Positions 1-7,992 of a stretch of DNA of 50,777 bases are shown piece after piece. The DNA is from Caballeronia mineralivorans PML1(12). Its GTDB lineage: Bacteria; Pseudomonadota; Gammaproteobacteria; Burkholderiales; Burkholderiaceae. Position 1 is the stretch's first letter. Each line of letters opens with the position of its first letter. Location: positions 1-50,777 of the forward strand of contig NZ_AEJF01000142.1 of NCBI RefSeq assembly GCF_001028175.1, written 5' to 3'. The position numbers and the translations under genes were made by a program. Under the pieces are notes generated by a model, which was not told where the DNA came from, made no database searches, and saw only the letters and a list, made by a program, of their open reading frames with translations.

Positions 1-1
1 G

Positions 2-343
2 CGCGACAGCGGCACGATCTCCGGCCTCGGCCTGCCGCTGTGGTGCGCGGGCGCGAGCGCGCCGCTGAACCTCGCCAAACATCACGCGGTGGATATGAAC
101 GTGCCGATCGCGTGCGGCGGCGTGGCGGTGTATCCGGGCGATATCGTCGTCGCCGATGTGGACGGCGTCGTGATCGTGCCGCGCGAAATGGCGGAAGACG
201 TTGCGCGCGATGCGACCGAACAGGAGCAACTGGAAATTTTCATCTCGCAACGTATCGATGAAGGCAGGCCGTTGCGCGGCACCTATCCGCCGAACGAAGA
301 AACGCTCGCGGCCTACGCGCAATGGCGCGCACAAAAACAATAA
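2..343 (+). CDS. RraA-family protein, 3' part
   Basis: The C-terminal 113 residues of a RraA/4-hydroxy-4-methyl-2-oxoglutarate aldolase-like protein, cut at its 5' end by the window edge. The reading frame is open from base 2. The motif VADVDGVVIVP is the typical RraA core turn, and the helical tail with PPNEETLAAY also fits. Members act either as metal-dependent aldolases and decarboxylases or, in the case of RraA itself, as RNase E inhibitors. Next to an MFS permease and a LacI regulator, the catabolic role is more likely than the RNase role. Substrate unknown. Confidence 0.85.
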   Translation, partial: RDSGTISGLGLPLWCAGASAPLNLAKHHAVDMNVPIACGGVAVYPGDIVVADVDGVVIVPREMAEDVARDATEQEQLEIFISQRIDEGRPLRGTYPPNEETLAAYAQWRAQKQ

Positions 344-400
344 CGCGCAGACGTTGTACATATAACGGCCCGCTGGGAGTCAGCGAGCGCAGGAGACCTC

Positions 401-1747
401 GTGAATACTGCTGTTAATCCCGTCGCGCATGCGATAGACGAAACACCGCTGATCAACCGGCTGGCGTTCAGGCTGATGCCGCTTCTGGGCCTGCTGTATC
501 TGATCGCGTATATCGACCGCTCGAATATCAGCTTCGCCAAGCTGCAGATGCTGGGCAGTCTCGGTTTGAGCGAGGTAGCGTACGGGCTTGGCGCGTCCCT
601 GTTTTTCATCGGCTATCTGATATTCGAGGTGCCGAGCAACGTGCTGCTGCACAAGTACGGCGCGCCGCGATGGATCGCACGGATCATGCTGACGTGGGGC
701 ATTGTCACCGTGCTGCTCGCGTTCACGAAAAACGCCACGACGTTCTACGTGCTGCGTTTCCTGCTAGGTGCTTCCGAAGCGGGGCTTTATCCGGGCGTGA
801 TCTATTACCTGACCTTGTGGTTTCCATCGCGGCATCGCGTGCGGATGCTCGGTTATTTCACCGTCGGCAGCAGTCTCGGCAACATGGTCGGCGCGCCTAT
901 CTGCGGCTGGCTGCTCGACAAGGGCGGACTCTTCGGTCTGCAAGGCTGGCAGCTTGTATTTATTGTGACGGGCATACCGTCGATCCTTCTGACCGCTGTG
1001 GTGCTGCTGTATCTGCCGGAGTCTCCGCTCAAAGCGAAATTCATGACGGATGCTGAAAAGAAATGGCTCGCCGATGCCCTCGACAATGAACGCGCACTCG
1101 CGGCGCAAACCGAAGCGGGCAAGACAAATTTCCTGAGCGTGCTGACCGAGCCGCGCGTGATCGGCATGGCGTTGTATTACATGATGCTGTCCATGTCGGT
1201 GTATGGCGTGAGCTACTGGCTGCCGACGCTGGTCAAGGGATTTGGTGTCAGCAATACCGTCAATGGTCTGATCAACATCGTGCCGTGGCTGCTCGCGACT
1301 ATCGTGCTGGTATGGTTGCCGTCGAAGTTGCGCGCGAGCGACCGCACCATGACCGCGATGCTCTGCGCGTCTGTACTGGGCGTGATGTTCTTTCTCGGCA
1401 GCGTCTTCCTGCCGACCAATACAGCGCGCTTTATCGCGTTGAGTCTTGGCGCGCCATGCATGTATTTGCTGCTCCCCTGTTTCTGGACGTTGCCGCCCAA
1501 GTTCCTGACTGGCGCACGCGCCGCAGCGGGAATAGCCGCGATCAATTCGCTGGGTAACGTGGGCGGTTTCATCGCACAGAACCTGGTGCCGTGGGTACGG
1601 CAGACCAGCGGCAGCACGAAGGCGCCCATGCTGATTCCCGCCGCGTGTCTCTTTACGTTCGGCGTCGTTACGCTGATCCTGATTCGTCGCAAGCGCCCTG
1701 CCGGTATGCCGGAGCCGGATAATGGGCGTCGAGTGGAAACGGCGTAG
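401..1747 (+). CDS. MFS permease, anion:cation symporter-like
   Basis: A 448-aa integral membrane transporter of the major facilitator superfamily. The N-terminal stretch with AYIDRSNISFAK is the signature of the ACS (phthalate/tartrate/hexuronate permease) branch. About twelve hydrophobic segments follow, with a charged central loop near residues 205-240. The start is a GTG preceded by an AGGAG-like site at about 390. It sits 57 bp after the RraA-like gene and upstream of a LacI regulator, so uptake of an organic or sugar acid is a reasonable inference. The substrate cannot be read from the sequence. Confidence 0.9.
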   Translation: MNTAVNPVAHAIDETPLINRLAFRLMPLLGLLYLIAYIDRSNISFAKLQMLGSLGLSEVAYGLGASLFFIGYLIFEVPSNVLLHKYGAPRWIARIMLTWGIVTVLLAFTKNATTFYVLRFLLGASEAGLYPGVIYYLTLWFPSRHRVRMLGYFTVGSSLGNMVGAPICGWLLDKGGLFGLQGWQLVFIVTGIPSILLTAVVLLYLPESPLKAKFMTDAEKKWLADALDNERALAAQTEAGKTNFLSVLTEPRVIGMALYYMMLSMSVYGVSYWLPTLVKGFGVSNTVNGLINIVPWLLATIVLVWLPSKLRASDRTMTAMLCASVLGVMFFLGSVFLPTNTARFIALSLGAPCMYLLLPCFWTLPPKFLTGARAAAGIAAINSLGNVGGFIAQNLVPWVRQTSGSTKAPMLIPAACLFTFGVVTLILIRRKRPAGMPEPDNGRRVETA

Positions 1748-1835
1748 GGAGCAGCGCTATCGTTCCTATGACAAGGCAAGCTCCGCCGCGTTGACTACAA
1801 TAGCTGCGTCAAGCCTTTCAACGACCACGAGAACC

Positions 1836-2906
1836 ATGCCGAACGACAAGCCGACCGCCTATCCCGCCGACTCGCAGGACGAAGCTCCGCCTGCGCCCGT
1901 CAAGCGCTCGCGTGGCGGTCCGAAGGGGCTGCGCATTACCGATGTCGCGGCTGTCGCGGGCGTCTCGCCCATCACGGTGTCGCGCGTCTTCAACAATCCG
2001 GAATCGGTCGCGCCAGAAACGCTTGAACGCGTGCGCCAGGTCGTGCACAAGCTCGGCTACGTGCCGAACCGGCTGGCGGGTGGATTGTCGTCGTCGAAAT
2101 CGCGGCTGATCGCGGCCATTGTCCCGACCATCGCGCACTCGCTGTTCTCCGAGACTATCCAGGTGTTCAGCGAGACCATGTCGAAGGCGGGTTACCAGGT
2201 GTTGCTCGCGCTGAGCGGCTACAGCGATTCCAGCGAAGAAACGTTGCTCGACGCAGTCCTGAGCCGCCGTCCTGAAGGCGTGTTGCTGACGGGCGTCGCG
2301 CATACGGATTCGTTGCGCGAACGGCTGCGCAATGTGGGCATTCCGATAGTGGAAACGTGGGACATGACGGATACGCCGATCGATATGCTCGTCGGTTTCT
2401 CGCATTATCGGGTGGGTGAAGCGGTGGCCGAGCGGTTCCTGGCGCGTGGCGTTTTGCATCCGGGCCTGGTGTCGGCCAACGACGACCGCGCGATCGCGCG
2501 TATCACCGGCTTTCGCGAGCGGCTGGCACGTGCAGGGATTCACGACATAGCCGAGGTGATTGTCGCGCCGCCCAGTTCGGTGTCCATCGGCAAGACCTCG
2601 TTGCCGCAACTTCTGGAGCAGACGCCGCAACTCGACGCTGTATTCTGTGGCTCGGATCTGCTTGCCATTGGCGTGCTTGGCGAGGCGAAACGCCGAGGTA
2701 TCGATGTGCCGTCGCAACTGGCCATCTGCGGCTTCGGCGATCTGGAATTCGCCTCGGAAACGAGCCCGCAATTGACGACGGTGGGCGTGGACGGCACGCG
2801 TATTGGTGTGAGCGCTGCGCGCTGTTTGCTAGAGCGCCTGAAAGGCGTGAAGGAAGCGAACGTGACCGACGTGGGGTTTCATATCGTCGAACGTCAGACG
2901 GTTTGA
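1836..2906 (+). CDS. LacI/GntR-type transcriptional regulator
   Basis: A 356-aa regulator of the LacI family. The N-terminal helix-turn-helix is at residues about 33-85 (ITDVAAVAGVSPITVSRVFN) with the hinge helix after it, followed by a periplasmic-binding-protein-like effector domain ending in the usual FGDLEFA...TTVGVD region. The ATG at 1836 is chosen because the reading frame upstream has no family-like sequence; a longer start at 1722 would overlap the permease gene. It lies just after the RraA and MFS genes and most likely controls them, possibly in response to a sugar acid as in GntR-like members. That last point is inference. Confidence 0.88.
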   Translation: MPNDKPTAYPADSQDEAPPAPVKRSRGGPKGLRITDVAAVAGVSPITVSRVFNNPESVAPETLERVRQVVHKLGYVPNRLAGGLSSSKSRLIAAIVPTIAHSLFSETIQVFSETMSKAGYQVLLALSGYSDSSEETLLDAVLSRRPEGVLLTGVAHTDSLRERLRNVGIPIVETWDMTDTPIDMLVGFSHYRVGEAVAERFLARGVLHPGLVSANDDRAIARITGFRERLARAGIHDIAEVIVAPPSSVSIGKTSLPQLLEQTPQLDAVFCGSDLLAIGVLGEAKRRGIDVPSQLAICGFGDLEFASETSPQLTTVGVDGTRIGVSAARCLLERLKGVKEANVTDVGFHIVERQTV

Positions 2907-3378
2907 CCGCCGCTAACAGTGCAGCCACCGCTACGCGGGGGCGAGGGCCAGCATCCCTCCCTTTGCCGGGCTCCCTCTCCCCTCCCAAAATGCTTCGCTT
3001 ATCCCCCATCTGCATGGTTTCGGCCGCGACGGCCGACGACGACACTACAGTCATCGATCGGTGACCTTCCTTCGCAAAGACAATGACGGAAGCCAGCTCT
3101 GAACTTCCAACCAATATTCCTTATTGTTTTCATCGGTCGAGTGTTTGACTTAAGCGTGTGTAGCGGGCGCTTCATCCGGCTAAGTGGTTGAGCGGTTAAA
3201 GCGCGTGGTTGACGGGAAGGGTGCACGGTCCCGCGTACGCATGCTTGTGTCGGCGTTACATGGCATTTAAGAAACGTTATTAATCGTGTGTAACACCGAC
3301 GATTACTTTTTATCAAACCGGGGACATTCCCTGCGAATCTGGCTCTCAGGCGCAGGACAACACTTTCTGGAGGTAAAT
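2907..3378. other. Intergenic region, no gene seen
   Basis: A stretch of 472 bases between the LacI gene and the DUF4148 gene. No reading frame resembles a protein family. It must hold the promoter of the DUF4148 gene. A short tRNA D-arm look-alike near 3183-3203 was examined and dismissed. Confidence 0.6.
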
Positions 3379-3711
3379 ATGAAATCGTCGATCTATGCGG
3401 TCCTCGCTGTCTCTGTCTCGGCCCTGACCGCGCCGATCATTTCGTTCGCTCAACAGAGCGGACCCATCACTCGCGAGCAAGTGCGCGCTGAACTCGCCCA
3501 GCTTCGTGCAGCCGGATATGACGGAAGCGCCGGCGACACGACGTACCCCACTGACCTGCAAACTGCGTTAGCGAAGGTGGCCGAGCAGAATCAGGCGATG
3601 GCAAAAGCCGCTCCGCAAAACAGCGACTACGGGACGTCGTCCAGCGGCAGCTCGCAAGCAGGTGCCCCACAAGTCCCGGTGGACACAACGTCTCTCTACA
3701 GGGGACAGTAA
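3379..3711 (+). CDS. DUF4148 small exported protein
   Basis: A 110-aa protein with a clear Sec signal peptide (residues 1-24, cleavage near SFAQQ). A DUF4148 core follows: TREQVRAELAQLRAAGYD, then a YPTDLQ segment. The tail is rich in Ser, Gly and Pro. A CTGGAGG ribosome site lies 6 bp before the ATG. DUF4148 proteins are common, multi-copy periplasmic proteins in Burkholderia and relatives and have no established function. It appears monocistronic. Confidence 0.9.
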   Translation: MKSSIYAVLAVSVSALTAPIISFAQQSGPITREQVRAELAQLRAAGYDGSAGDTTYPTDLQTALAKVAEQNQAMAKAAPQNSDYGTSSSGSSQAGAPQVPVDTTSLYRGQ

Positions 3712-3841
3712 GGGCGCCGGCTGTTCTGTGCGTTGTTATCGAGCCCGACCCTGCCGCGCCGATGTGCTGCGGGTCATGGAGTATCAAGCCGGCTTGTATG
3801 GCTAATCCACCATCGTGGGCTCGTCTCCAAAGACGAACGCA

Positions 3842-3991
3842 GCGGCCGTCGCTGCGGCTGTTGCGCTGGTCGCCCGCGATATTGAGGAACAGCTTCCACA
3901 CATTCGTGGTCTCGAGAACGTCGTCCTGATCGTCCGAGTTCGGGCCGTTCCAGGTGCCGTCGGTACAGAAGACAATATTCTTGGACGTGAC
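3842..3991 (-). pseudogene. DUF2235 gene remnant (N-terminus only)
   Basis: On the minus strand the frame reads TSKNIVFCTDGTWNGPNSDD and then a TTNVWKLF...NIAG segment. This is the standard N-terminus of DUF2235 hydrolase-like proteins, a family that includes type VI secretion phospholipase effectors. After about 45 residues the similarity stops, so the body of the gene is missing. A GGAG site is present upstream, but the codon at the expected start is ACG (3986-3988), so the initiation codon seems lost too. It lies 41 bp downstream of the membrane-protein gene in the same orientation, suggesting it was the third gene of that operon. Confidence 0.7.
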
Positions 3992-4031
3992 GTCTCCTTT
4001 CGATTTATGCGGCAGTGAGTTGCGCTGCGAA

Positions 4032-5075
4032 TCAGGACTGGGCGTCGCCAGTGGAATAGCCCGACTTGAGGCCATCCAATGAGACACCGGCTGTTGTTGT
4101 CGCGCTCTCTGGCTTAGGCTGTGCTTCGGTCGTTTTGAAACCGATGTAAGTCGCGCCACTGATGCCAAGCAGCGCGAGCGTGTTCGCGTCGAACGCGGGC
4201 ATCGAGCAGGTGGTGAATACCTGATAAAGAAACATCAGCCCGACTACAACGGTGAAGATAAGCATCTGCAGCCGATGCACGGCGACGCCGCCTTCGTCGC
4301 TGGTCAGGTCCGCGAAAAAGTGCGGGGTCGTTGCGGGAAACGCGGTCCGCCGCGACAAATCCACGCCCCGTGACGTCATCCCGAGCACACTGTAGATACC
4401 CATGAGAACGAGCGCTTGCCCCGATAAGGAGGGGATCGCTCCTAGCGCCACCCACTCGAACACATAGGACACGACAATGACTGCTGTCCACCACGCCATC
4501 TGCGTGCGGGCGAGGCTGAAGGTGCGGCTTCTGAAGGGCACCGTGGTCTCTGCGCCGACATCGCGCAGCAAGGCTGTAGTCGCACCCAGATAGATGAAAA
4601 GCGCCACGGTCGCGATGGCCACGAGGGCGGCCACCGCAATTCTCCATACCGGCGACCAGAGGAATTTCAGCGTGGCGTTCGGCGCACCGACAGCATTGCC
4701 GTTTGCATCGGCCACGCCGACCGGCAGTTCCCGGACGAGCGACGAACCGTTGCCTTGCCATGGAAAGCCGGTCAGTCTGTGCCACGCCGCTGTATTCGCT
4801 GACGCTGGCGTGTCGGTTGTCCTGCTCAGGAGAAACGACACGGTGTTGGGGTCCCCGGAGCATCCCTGCGCCGTTATACCGGTGTTATCGCCATCCACCA
4901 TCAGCGTATATTTCTGGACGACGGACTGCGCAGGGCAGGGAGTTGTAATAGGAACTTTGATGACATCGCCAAGCGAGCCGTTGATGCCGCCGCTGGTTTG
5001 CGCGCCAGCCTGCGCGGCGGCGCATAGCAGTATCGGCACAAGCAGCGCAGCGGCGCCGTGACAAGGTAGCTTCAT
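4032..5075 (-). CDS. Exported-domain membrane protein, unknown function
   Basis: A 347-aa protein that I do not recognise by name. It has a signal peptide (1-25), an extracytoplasmic domain of about 115 residues with two Cys (47 and 72), a hydrophobic segment at 143-166, and four further segments near 192-213, 219-234, 268-288 and 298-313. Two of these begin with similar motifs, LARTQMAWW and VHRLQML, which hints at an internal repeat. A CTGGAGG site 5 bp upstream fixes the start at 5075. It follows a lysozyme gene by 100 bp and precedes a DUF2235 remnant, all on the minus strand. Confidence 0.75.
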   Translation of the reverse strand: MKLPCHGAAALLVPILLCAAAQAGAQTSGGINGSLGDVIKVPITTPCPAQSVVQKYTLMVDGDNTGITAQGCSGDPNTVSFLLSRTTDTPASANTAAWHRLTGFPWQGNGSSLVRELPVGVADANGNAVGAPNATLKFLWSPVWRIAVAALVAIATVALFIYLGATTALLRDVGAETTVPFRSRTFSLARTQMAWWTAVIVVSYVFEWVALGAIPSLSGQALVLMGIYSVLGMTSRGVDLSRRTAFPATTPHFFADLTSDEGGVAVHRLQMLIFTVVVGLMFLYQVFTTCSMPAFDANTLALLGISGATYIGFKTTEAQPKPESATTTAGVSLDGLKSGYSTGDAQS

Positions 5076-5175
5076 ATAACCTCCAGCTTTTTGGAGTAGT
5101 CCGGCGGGCTGCGCGAACCGTCCTCGCTTACCCGGCGTGGCCGGCCGCAATTGTGGGTTGGGATTGCAAATTGCC

Positions 5176-5715
5176 TTACTGAATGGGCAAAGCGGGCGGC
5201 GGGGGAGGCGCTTGAAGAAACAGGCTTCGCTCGGCGGTTCTGCGTTTGAGCAGACCGGGAAGCACGGAACCGTTTGCGCGGCACCAGCGAAGAAACTGAT
5301 CTGCGGCACCCGCAAAATTCCCCGCGTTAAGTTCGGTGAGCAAGGTGGACGAGCGAAGATTGCCCAGGCCGAGGTTAAAGGTGAAGCTGGTCAGCGCACC
5401 ATACTGATTGTCATTGAGCGCTACCGAGACGGATGCAAGGACACCTGCACCGGCCTGCATGAGATCGCTTTGCAAGAGCGTTTCTGCCTGCGCGACGGTA
5501 ATTCCGCCGGGATACAGTGCCTTGACTTCGGGAAGCGCTCCATTTCCCCTGAGAAAGTGCCCGCCGCTTTCAATGGCATGTCCCCAGCCAATGGTCCAGA
5601 TTCCGACGGGATCGAGGTACGGGCGAATTGTCCCGCTGCCGTCGCCGAATCCTGGAATGCCCTCGTATTGCTTTACAAGGCTCACTGCAGCATCACATAC
5701 GGTGCGCGGGGTCAT
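5176..5715 (-). CDS. GH24 phage-type lysozyme
   Basis: A 179-aa lysozyme of glycoside hydrolase family 24, which cleaves the glycan strand of peptidoglycan. The catalytic Glu lies in VKQYEGIP near residue 20, and the second family block, PVGIWTIGWGHAI, follows. Later blocks (NDNQYGALTSFTFNLG and the GLLKRRTAE end) match the T4/P22 group. No signal peptide or SAR-like N-terminal segment is visible, so export would need a holin or another route. The ATG at 5715 has an AGGAG site. The nearby membrane protein and DUF2235 stump make either a phage-derived lysis gene or an effector-like locus possible. Confidence 0.9.
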   Translation of the reverse strand: MTPRTVCDAAVSLVKQYEGIPGFGDGSGTIRPYLDPVGIWTIGWGHAIESGGHFLRGNGALPEVKALYPGGITVAQAETLLQSDLMQAGAGVLASVSVALNDNQYGALTSFTFNLGLGNLRSSTLLTELNAGNFAGAADQFLRWCRANGSVLPGLLKRRTAERSLFLQAPPPPPALPIQ

Positions 5716-6303
5716 GACGTTCTCCTGATACTTCGCACGGGCCCGCAGCGAGACGCGCAAGGTCACCACTTTCCAGGACATGCGTTGCTCAGAGCCAGCC
5801 TAGAAAATCAACTCTTTGCGTCAAGGCGTATGTGCGCTAAACCGCATAACCAAGGGCAAGTTGGATGCGTGTTTTTAAACATATTCTAATGTTGAGGATG
5901 ACGACAGAATGCTTCGGATTCAGGAATCGTGACACTTTTTTAAAACTGTCTTGATCCCCTGAACCGATGACGGCCAGACCGAAGACTGCATTCGGCGAAT
6001 CGAAAAATCGGCTGTCGGGCGGTTCGTCTTTTTTGACTCGTTACCAGGCTTGCCCATTCAGCCCGACACAGCTGGATCAAGGAAGGTGTAGCGAGCTTTT
6101 CGATGCAGTGGCTCAACGAAGGTGGGCCAGCAATCCATAAAGCATGGGTCATGCAACGCGCAGACCGGCGGTCGACTTGTCCTCACGGCGTCGCCCTCCG
6201 GTGAGGTAGAGGGGTTGCGCTCGGATCTCCAGCAGTCAGACGCTGGCAGCATGACTGCGCGTGCCGACATATCGGCCTTTTTAAAAATAAATCGAGGTCA
6301 GCG
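5716..6303. other. Divergent intergenic region, no gene seen
   Basis: A stretch of 588 bases between the lysozyme gene (minus) and the 465-aa membrane-protein gene (plus). It is more AT-rich than its flanks and must contain two promoters. No convincing coding frame or RNA was found. Confidence 0.6.
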
Positions 6304-7701
6304 ATGACGTCTTTGAATTCGAACAACATCCCGGGCACGTTCGACGAATTGATCTTCAAGCGCGAACTGAACGAAGTGCATTTGCTGCTCGACTTTATTT
6401 CCGGCCGCCCGAATGCGCATATATGGGACCTCGACGGCAAAATCCCAAAGCCGGTTGCCGACGCACCGAAGCCCGGGTCAGCAATACAAACACTGATCAA
6501 GACACTTTGGTCGCCCGCCGTAGTTACGTCGACGCTCGACAACGGTAAAAATACCCTTGATGCCTTCGACACGATCAAGTGGGTATGCAAGCTCCGCTAT
6601 CCGCCGGCCGCGCCTTCAGCGGACAAAGCATACGACGCCACGCTGCTCTTTTACGTCAAGGACAGGCTGAACAGCCTTGCGTATCCGGCGACGGGATTGA
6701 CGATCGCGTACACCTACATTTTTGTGGAAGAGCAACGCCCGCTGCAACACGCGACCAAGGACGAGAGGGACAGTCAGACCCGTGCGTCCGTTGCGAGAGA
6801 GGCTTACCCGGGGCTGGTCGGAAGTGCCAAGCGGTTTCGCTGGGTTCACAAGCTCTATACCGGCGTTGGCGCATTCGTTACTCTGCTTGCCGCCATCTTG
6901 CTATGGCTCGTGACTTATGGCGTGCAGATCACTTCGCGTTTCGAGGAAGACGGAAAACGTGCAACCGAAATAACGCGAGCAATCTATGCGGAGATCGACA
7001 AGGAGAATGCGGCGGTGCCTCTCGACGGCAAAACCCTATCAAGCCGCAAAACAGTGCCGGAGCGGTGCGACGCCAAGGAGATCGAAAACCAGACCAACTC
7101 GATCCGGCTGCTATGCAACGACTGGTCCTACATTCAGGCGCGTTATGACATGTCCATTGCTGACGCCACGACCTTCGCCAACAGCCTCCCTTCAAGCCTC
7201 CTCATGCTGGTTTTTCCGACCGCTGTAGGAAGGGGTGAGTGGCAGAGTCAGGCTACACAGGCCAACCCGTCGCTTGGGGACGCTAAAGCGCGGCAGCGCG
7301 ATAGCAGCCGGCAGGAGGCTATTCAGTCCATCACCCTGGTGTTGTCAGCTTATGCGAGCTACGTCTTGCCAATCCTCTTTGCGTTAGTGGGGACTATTGC
7401 CTCAATGCTGCGCGACATTGGCAACAAGATCACGGATAACTTGCTGGCGCCCAGGGACGAGGCCCTCGCGTTGATGCGCGTCCCGCTAGGGCTGATGGCG
7501 GGAGTCGCGGTCGGCTTGTTCTTCAGCCCTTCGTCGGTCGCGTCACAGGTGAGTTCGGGTGCCGGGGTCATTACTCTCACGGCTTCCGGACTTGCCTTTC
7601 TTGCGGGCTATGCAGCCGATGGTTTTTTCCGGATGCTCGACACCTTGACCACGCGTGTCTTCAATTTGAATAGTGAGGGCAAAAAGCCGACCGCCCAGTA
7701 G
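6304..7701 (+). CDS. Multi-spanning membrane protein of unknown function
   Basis: A 465-aa protein with a soluble N-terminal part (1-180), one transmembrane segment at 184-207, a roughly 130-residue polar loop (210-340) containing Cys255 and Cys271, and three C-terminal segments near 342-366, 392-407 and 420-438. The block YVLPILFALVGTIASMLRDI followed by LAFLAGYAADGFF resembles a pattern in large uncharacterised bacterial membrane proteins. I cannot give a function. It is divergent from the lysozyme/membrane-protein pair, and an AGGTCAGCG site precedes the ATG. Confidence 0.8.
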   Translation: MTSLNSNNIPGTFDELIFKRELNEVHLLLDFISGRPNAHIWDLDGKIPKPVADAPKPGSAIQTLIKTLWSPAVVTSTLDNGKNTLDAFDTIKWVCKLRYPPAAPSADKAYDATLLFYVKDRLNSLAYPATGLTIAYTYIFVEEQRPLQHATKDERDSQTRASVAREAYPGLVGSAKRFRWVHKLYTGVGAFVTLLAAILLWLVTYGVQITSRFEEDGKRATEITRAIYAEIDKENAAVPLDGKTLSSRKTVPERCDAKEIENQTNSIRLLCNDWSYIQARYDMSIADATTFANSLPSSLLMLVFPTAVGRGEWQSQATQANPSLGDAKARQRDSSRQEAIQSITLVLSAYASYVLPILFALVGTIASMLRDIGNKITDNLLAPRDEALALMRVPLGLMAGVAVGLFFSPSSVASQVSSGAGVITLTASGLAFLAGYAADGFFRMLDTLTTRVFNLNSEGKKPTAQ

Positions 7702-7713
7702 GAGGCGTTTACC

Positions 7714-7860
7714 GTGGCTAGTCCCACATATTACGAAACGCCAGGGCCGCGATCACAATTTCCCGCCCGTCGTCCTCGACGCGCGGATCGCTGTTCCGTT
7801 TCATTACAGTTCTTTGCACGGGTGTTCCGAAACGGAACGCTTGCCCCAATCCGCGCTTAG
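7714..7860 (+). CDS. Possible 48-aa small ORF with strong RBS
   Basis: A GTG-started frame of 48 codons directly after the 465-aa protein gene, with a near-perfect TAGGAGGCG ribosome site spaced for the GTG at 7714. The product is Arg-rich and has no recognisable domain. The frame overlaps the inverted repeats I assign to the sigma-54 enhancer of the next gene, so it may be chance. Confidence 0.25.
   Translation: MASPTYYETPGPRSQFPARRPRRADRCSVSLQFFARVFRNGTLAPIRA
7793..7838 (+). promoter_or_regulatory. Putative enhancer sites for the AcoR-like activator
   Basis: A 6-3-6 inverted repeat, GTTCCG-AAA-CGGAAC, lies at 7824-7838. A second, degenerate copy (GTTCCG-TTT-CATTAC) starts 31 bp upstream at 7793, about three helical turns away. 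Both sit roughly 70-115 bp upstream of a good sigma-54 promoter, the usual place for bacterial enhancer-binding protein sites. Assignment to the regulator encoded at 10078 is inference. Confidence 0.6.
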
Positions 7861-7905
7861 CCCTTAAACCCGGGCAACGCGTGTGTATTCTTGCGACCTG
7901 TTCGT

Positions 7906-7921
7906 TGGCACACATCTCGCA
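7906..7921 (+). promoter_or_regulatory. Sigma-54 (-24/-12) promoter
   Basis: TGGCACACATCTCGCA matches the RpoN consensus TGGCACR-N4-TTGCW with a single mismatch (C for T in the -12 box). The GG and GC pairs are exactly 12 bp apart. It lies 72 bp before the ATG of the aldehyde dehydrogenase, and the sigma-54 activator gene follows downstream. Confidence 0.7.
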
Positions 7922-7992
7922 AGCATGCTCCCACCGGTCGCGGCAATCATAGTCGCGGCGGTCACTCTCACCGACATGCGAGGAGCACGCAC

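Noticed and set aside
1818..2771. Long minus-strand open frame across the LacI gene
   Set aside because: Composition-driven shadow of a GC-rich gene; product is His/Arg-rich without family features.
3183..3203. tRNA-like string resembling a D-arm (AGTGGTTGAGCGGTTAAAGC)
   Set aside because: No acceptor stem, anticodon arm or T-loop could be formed around it.
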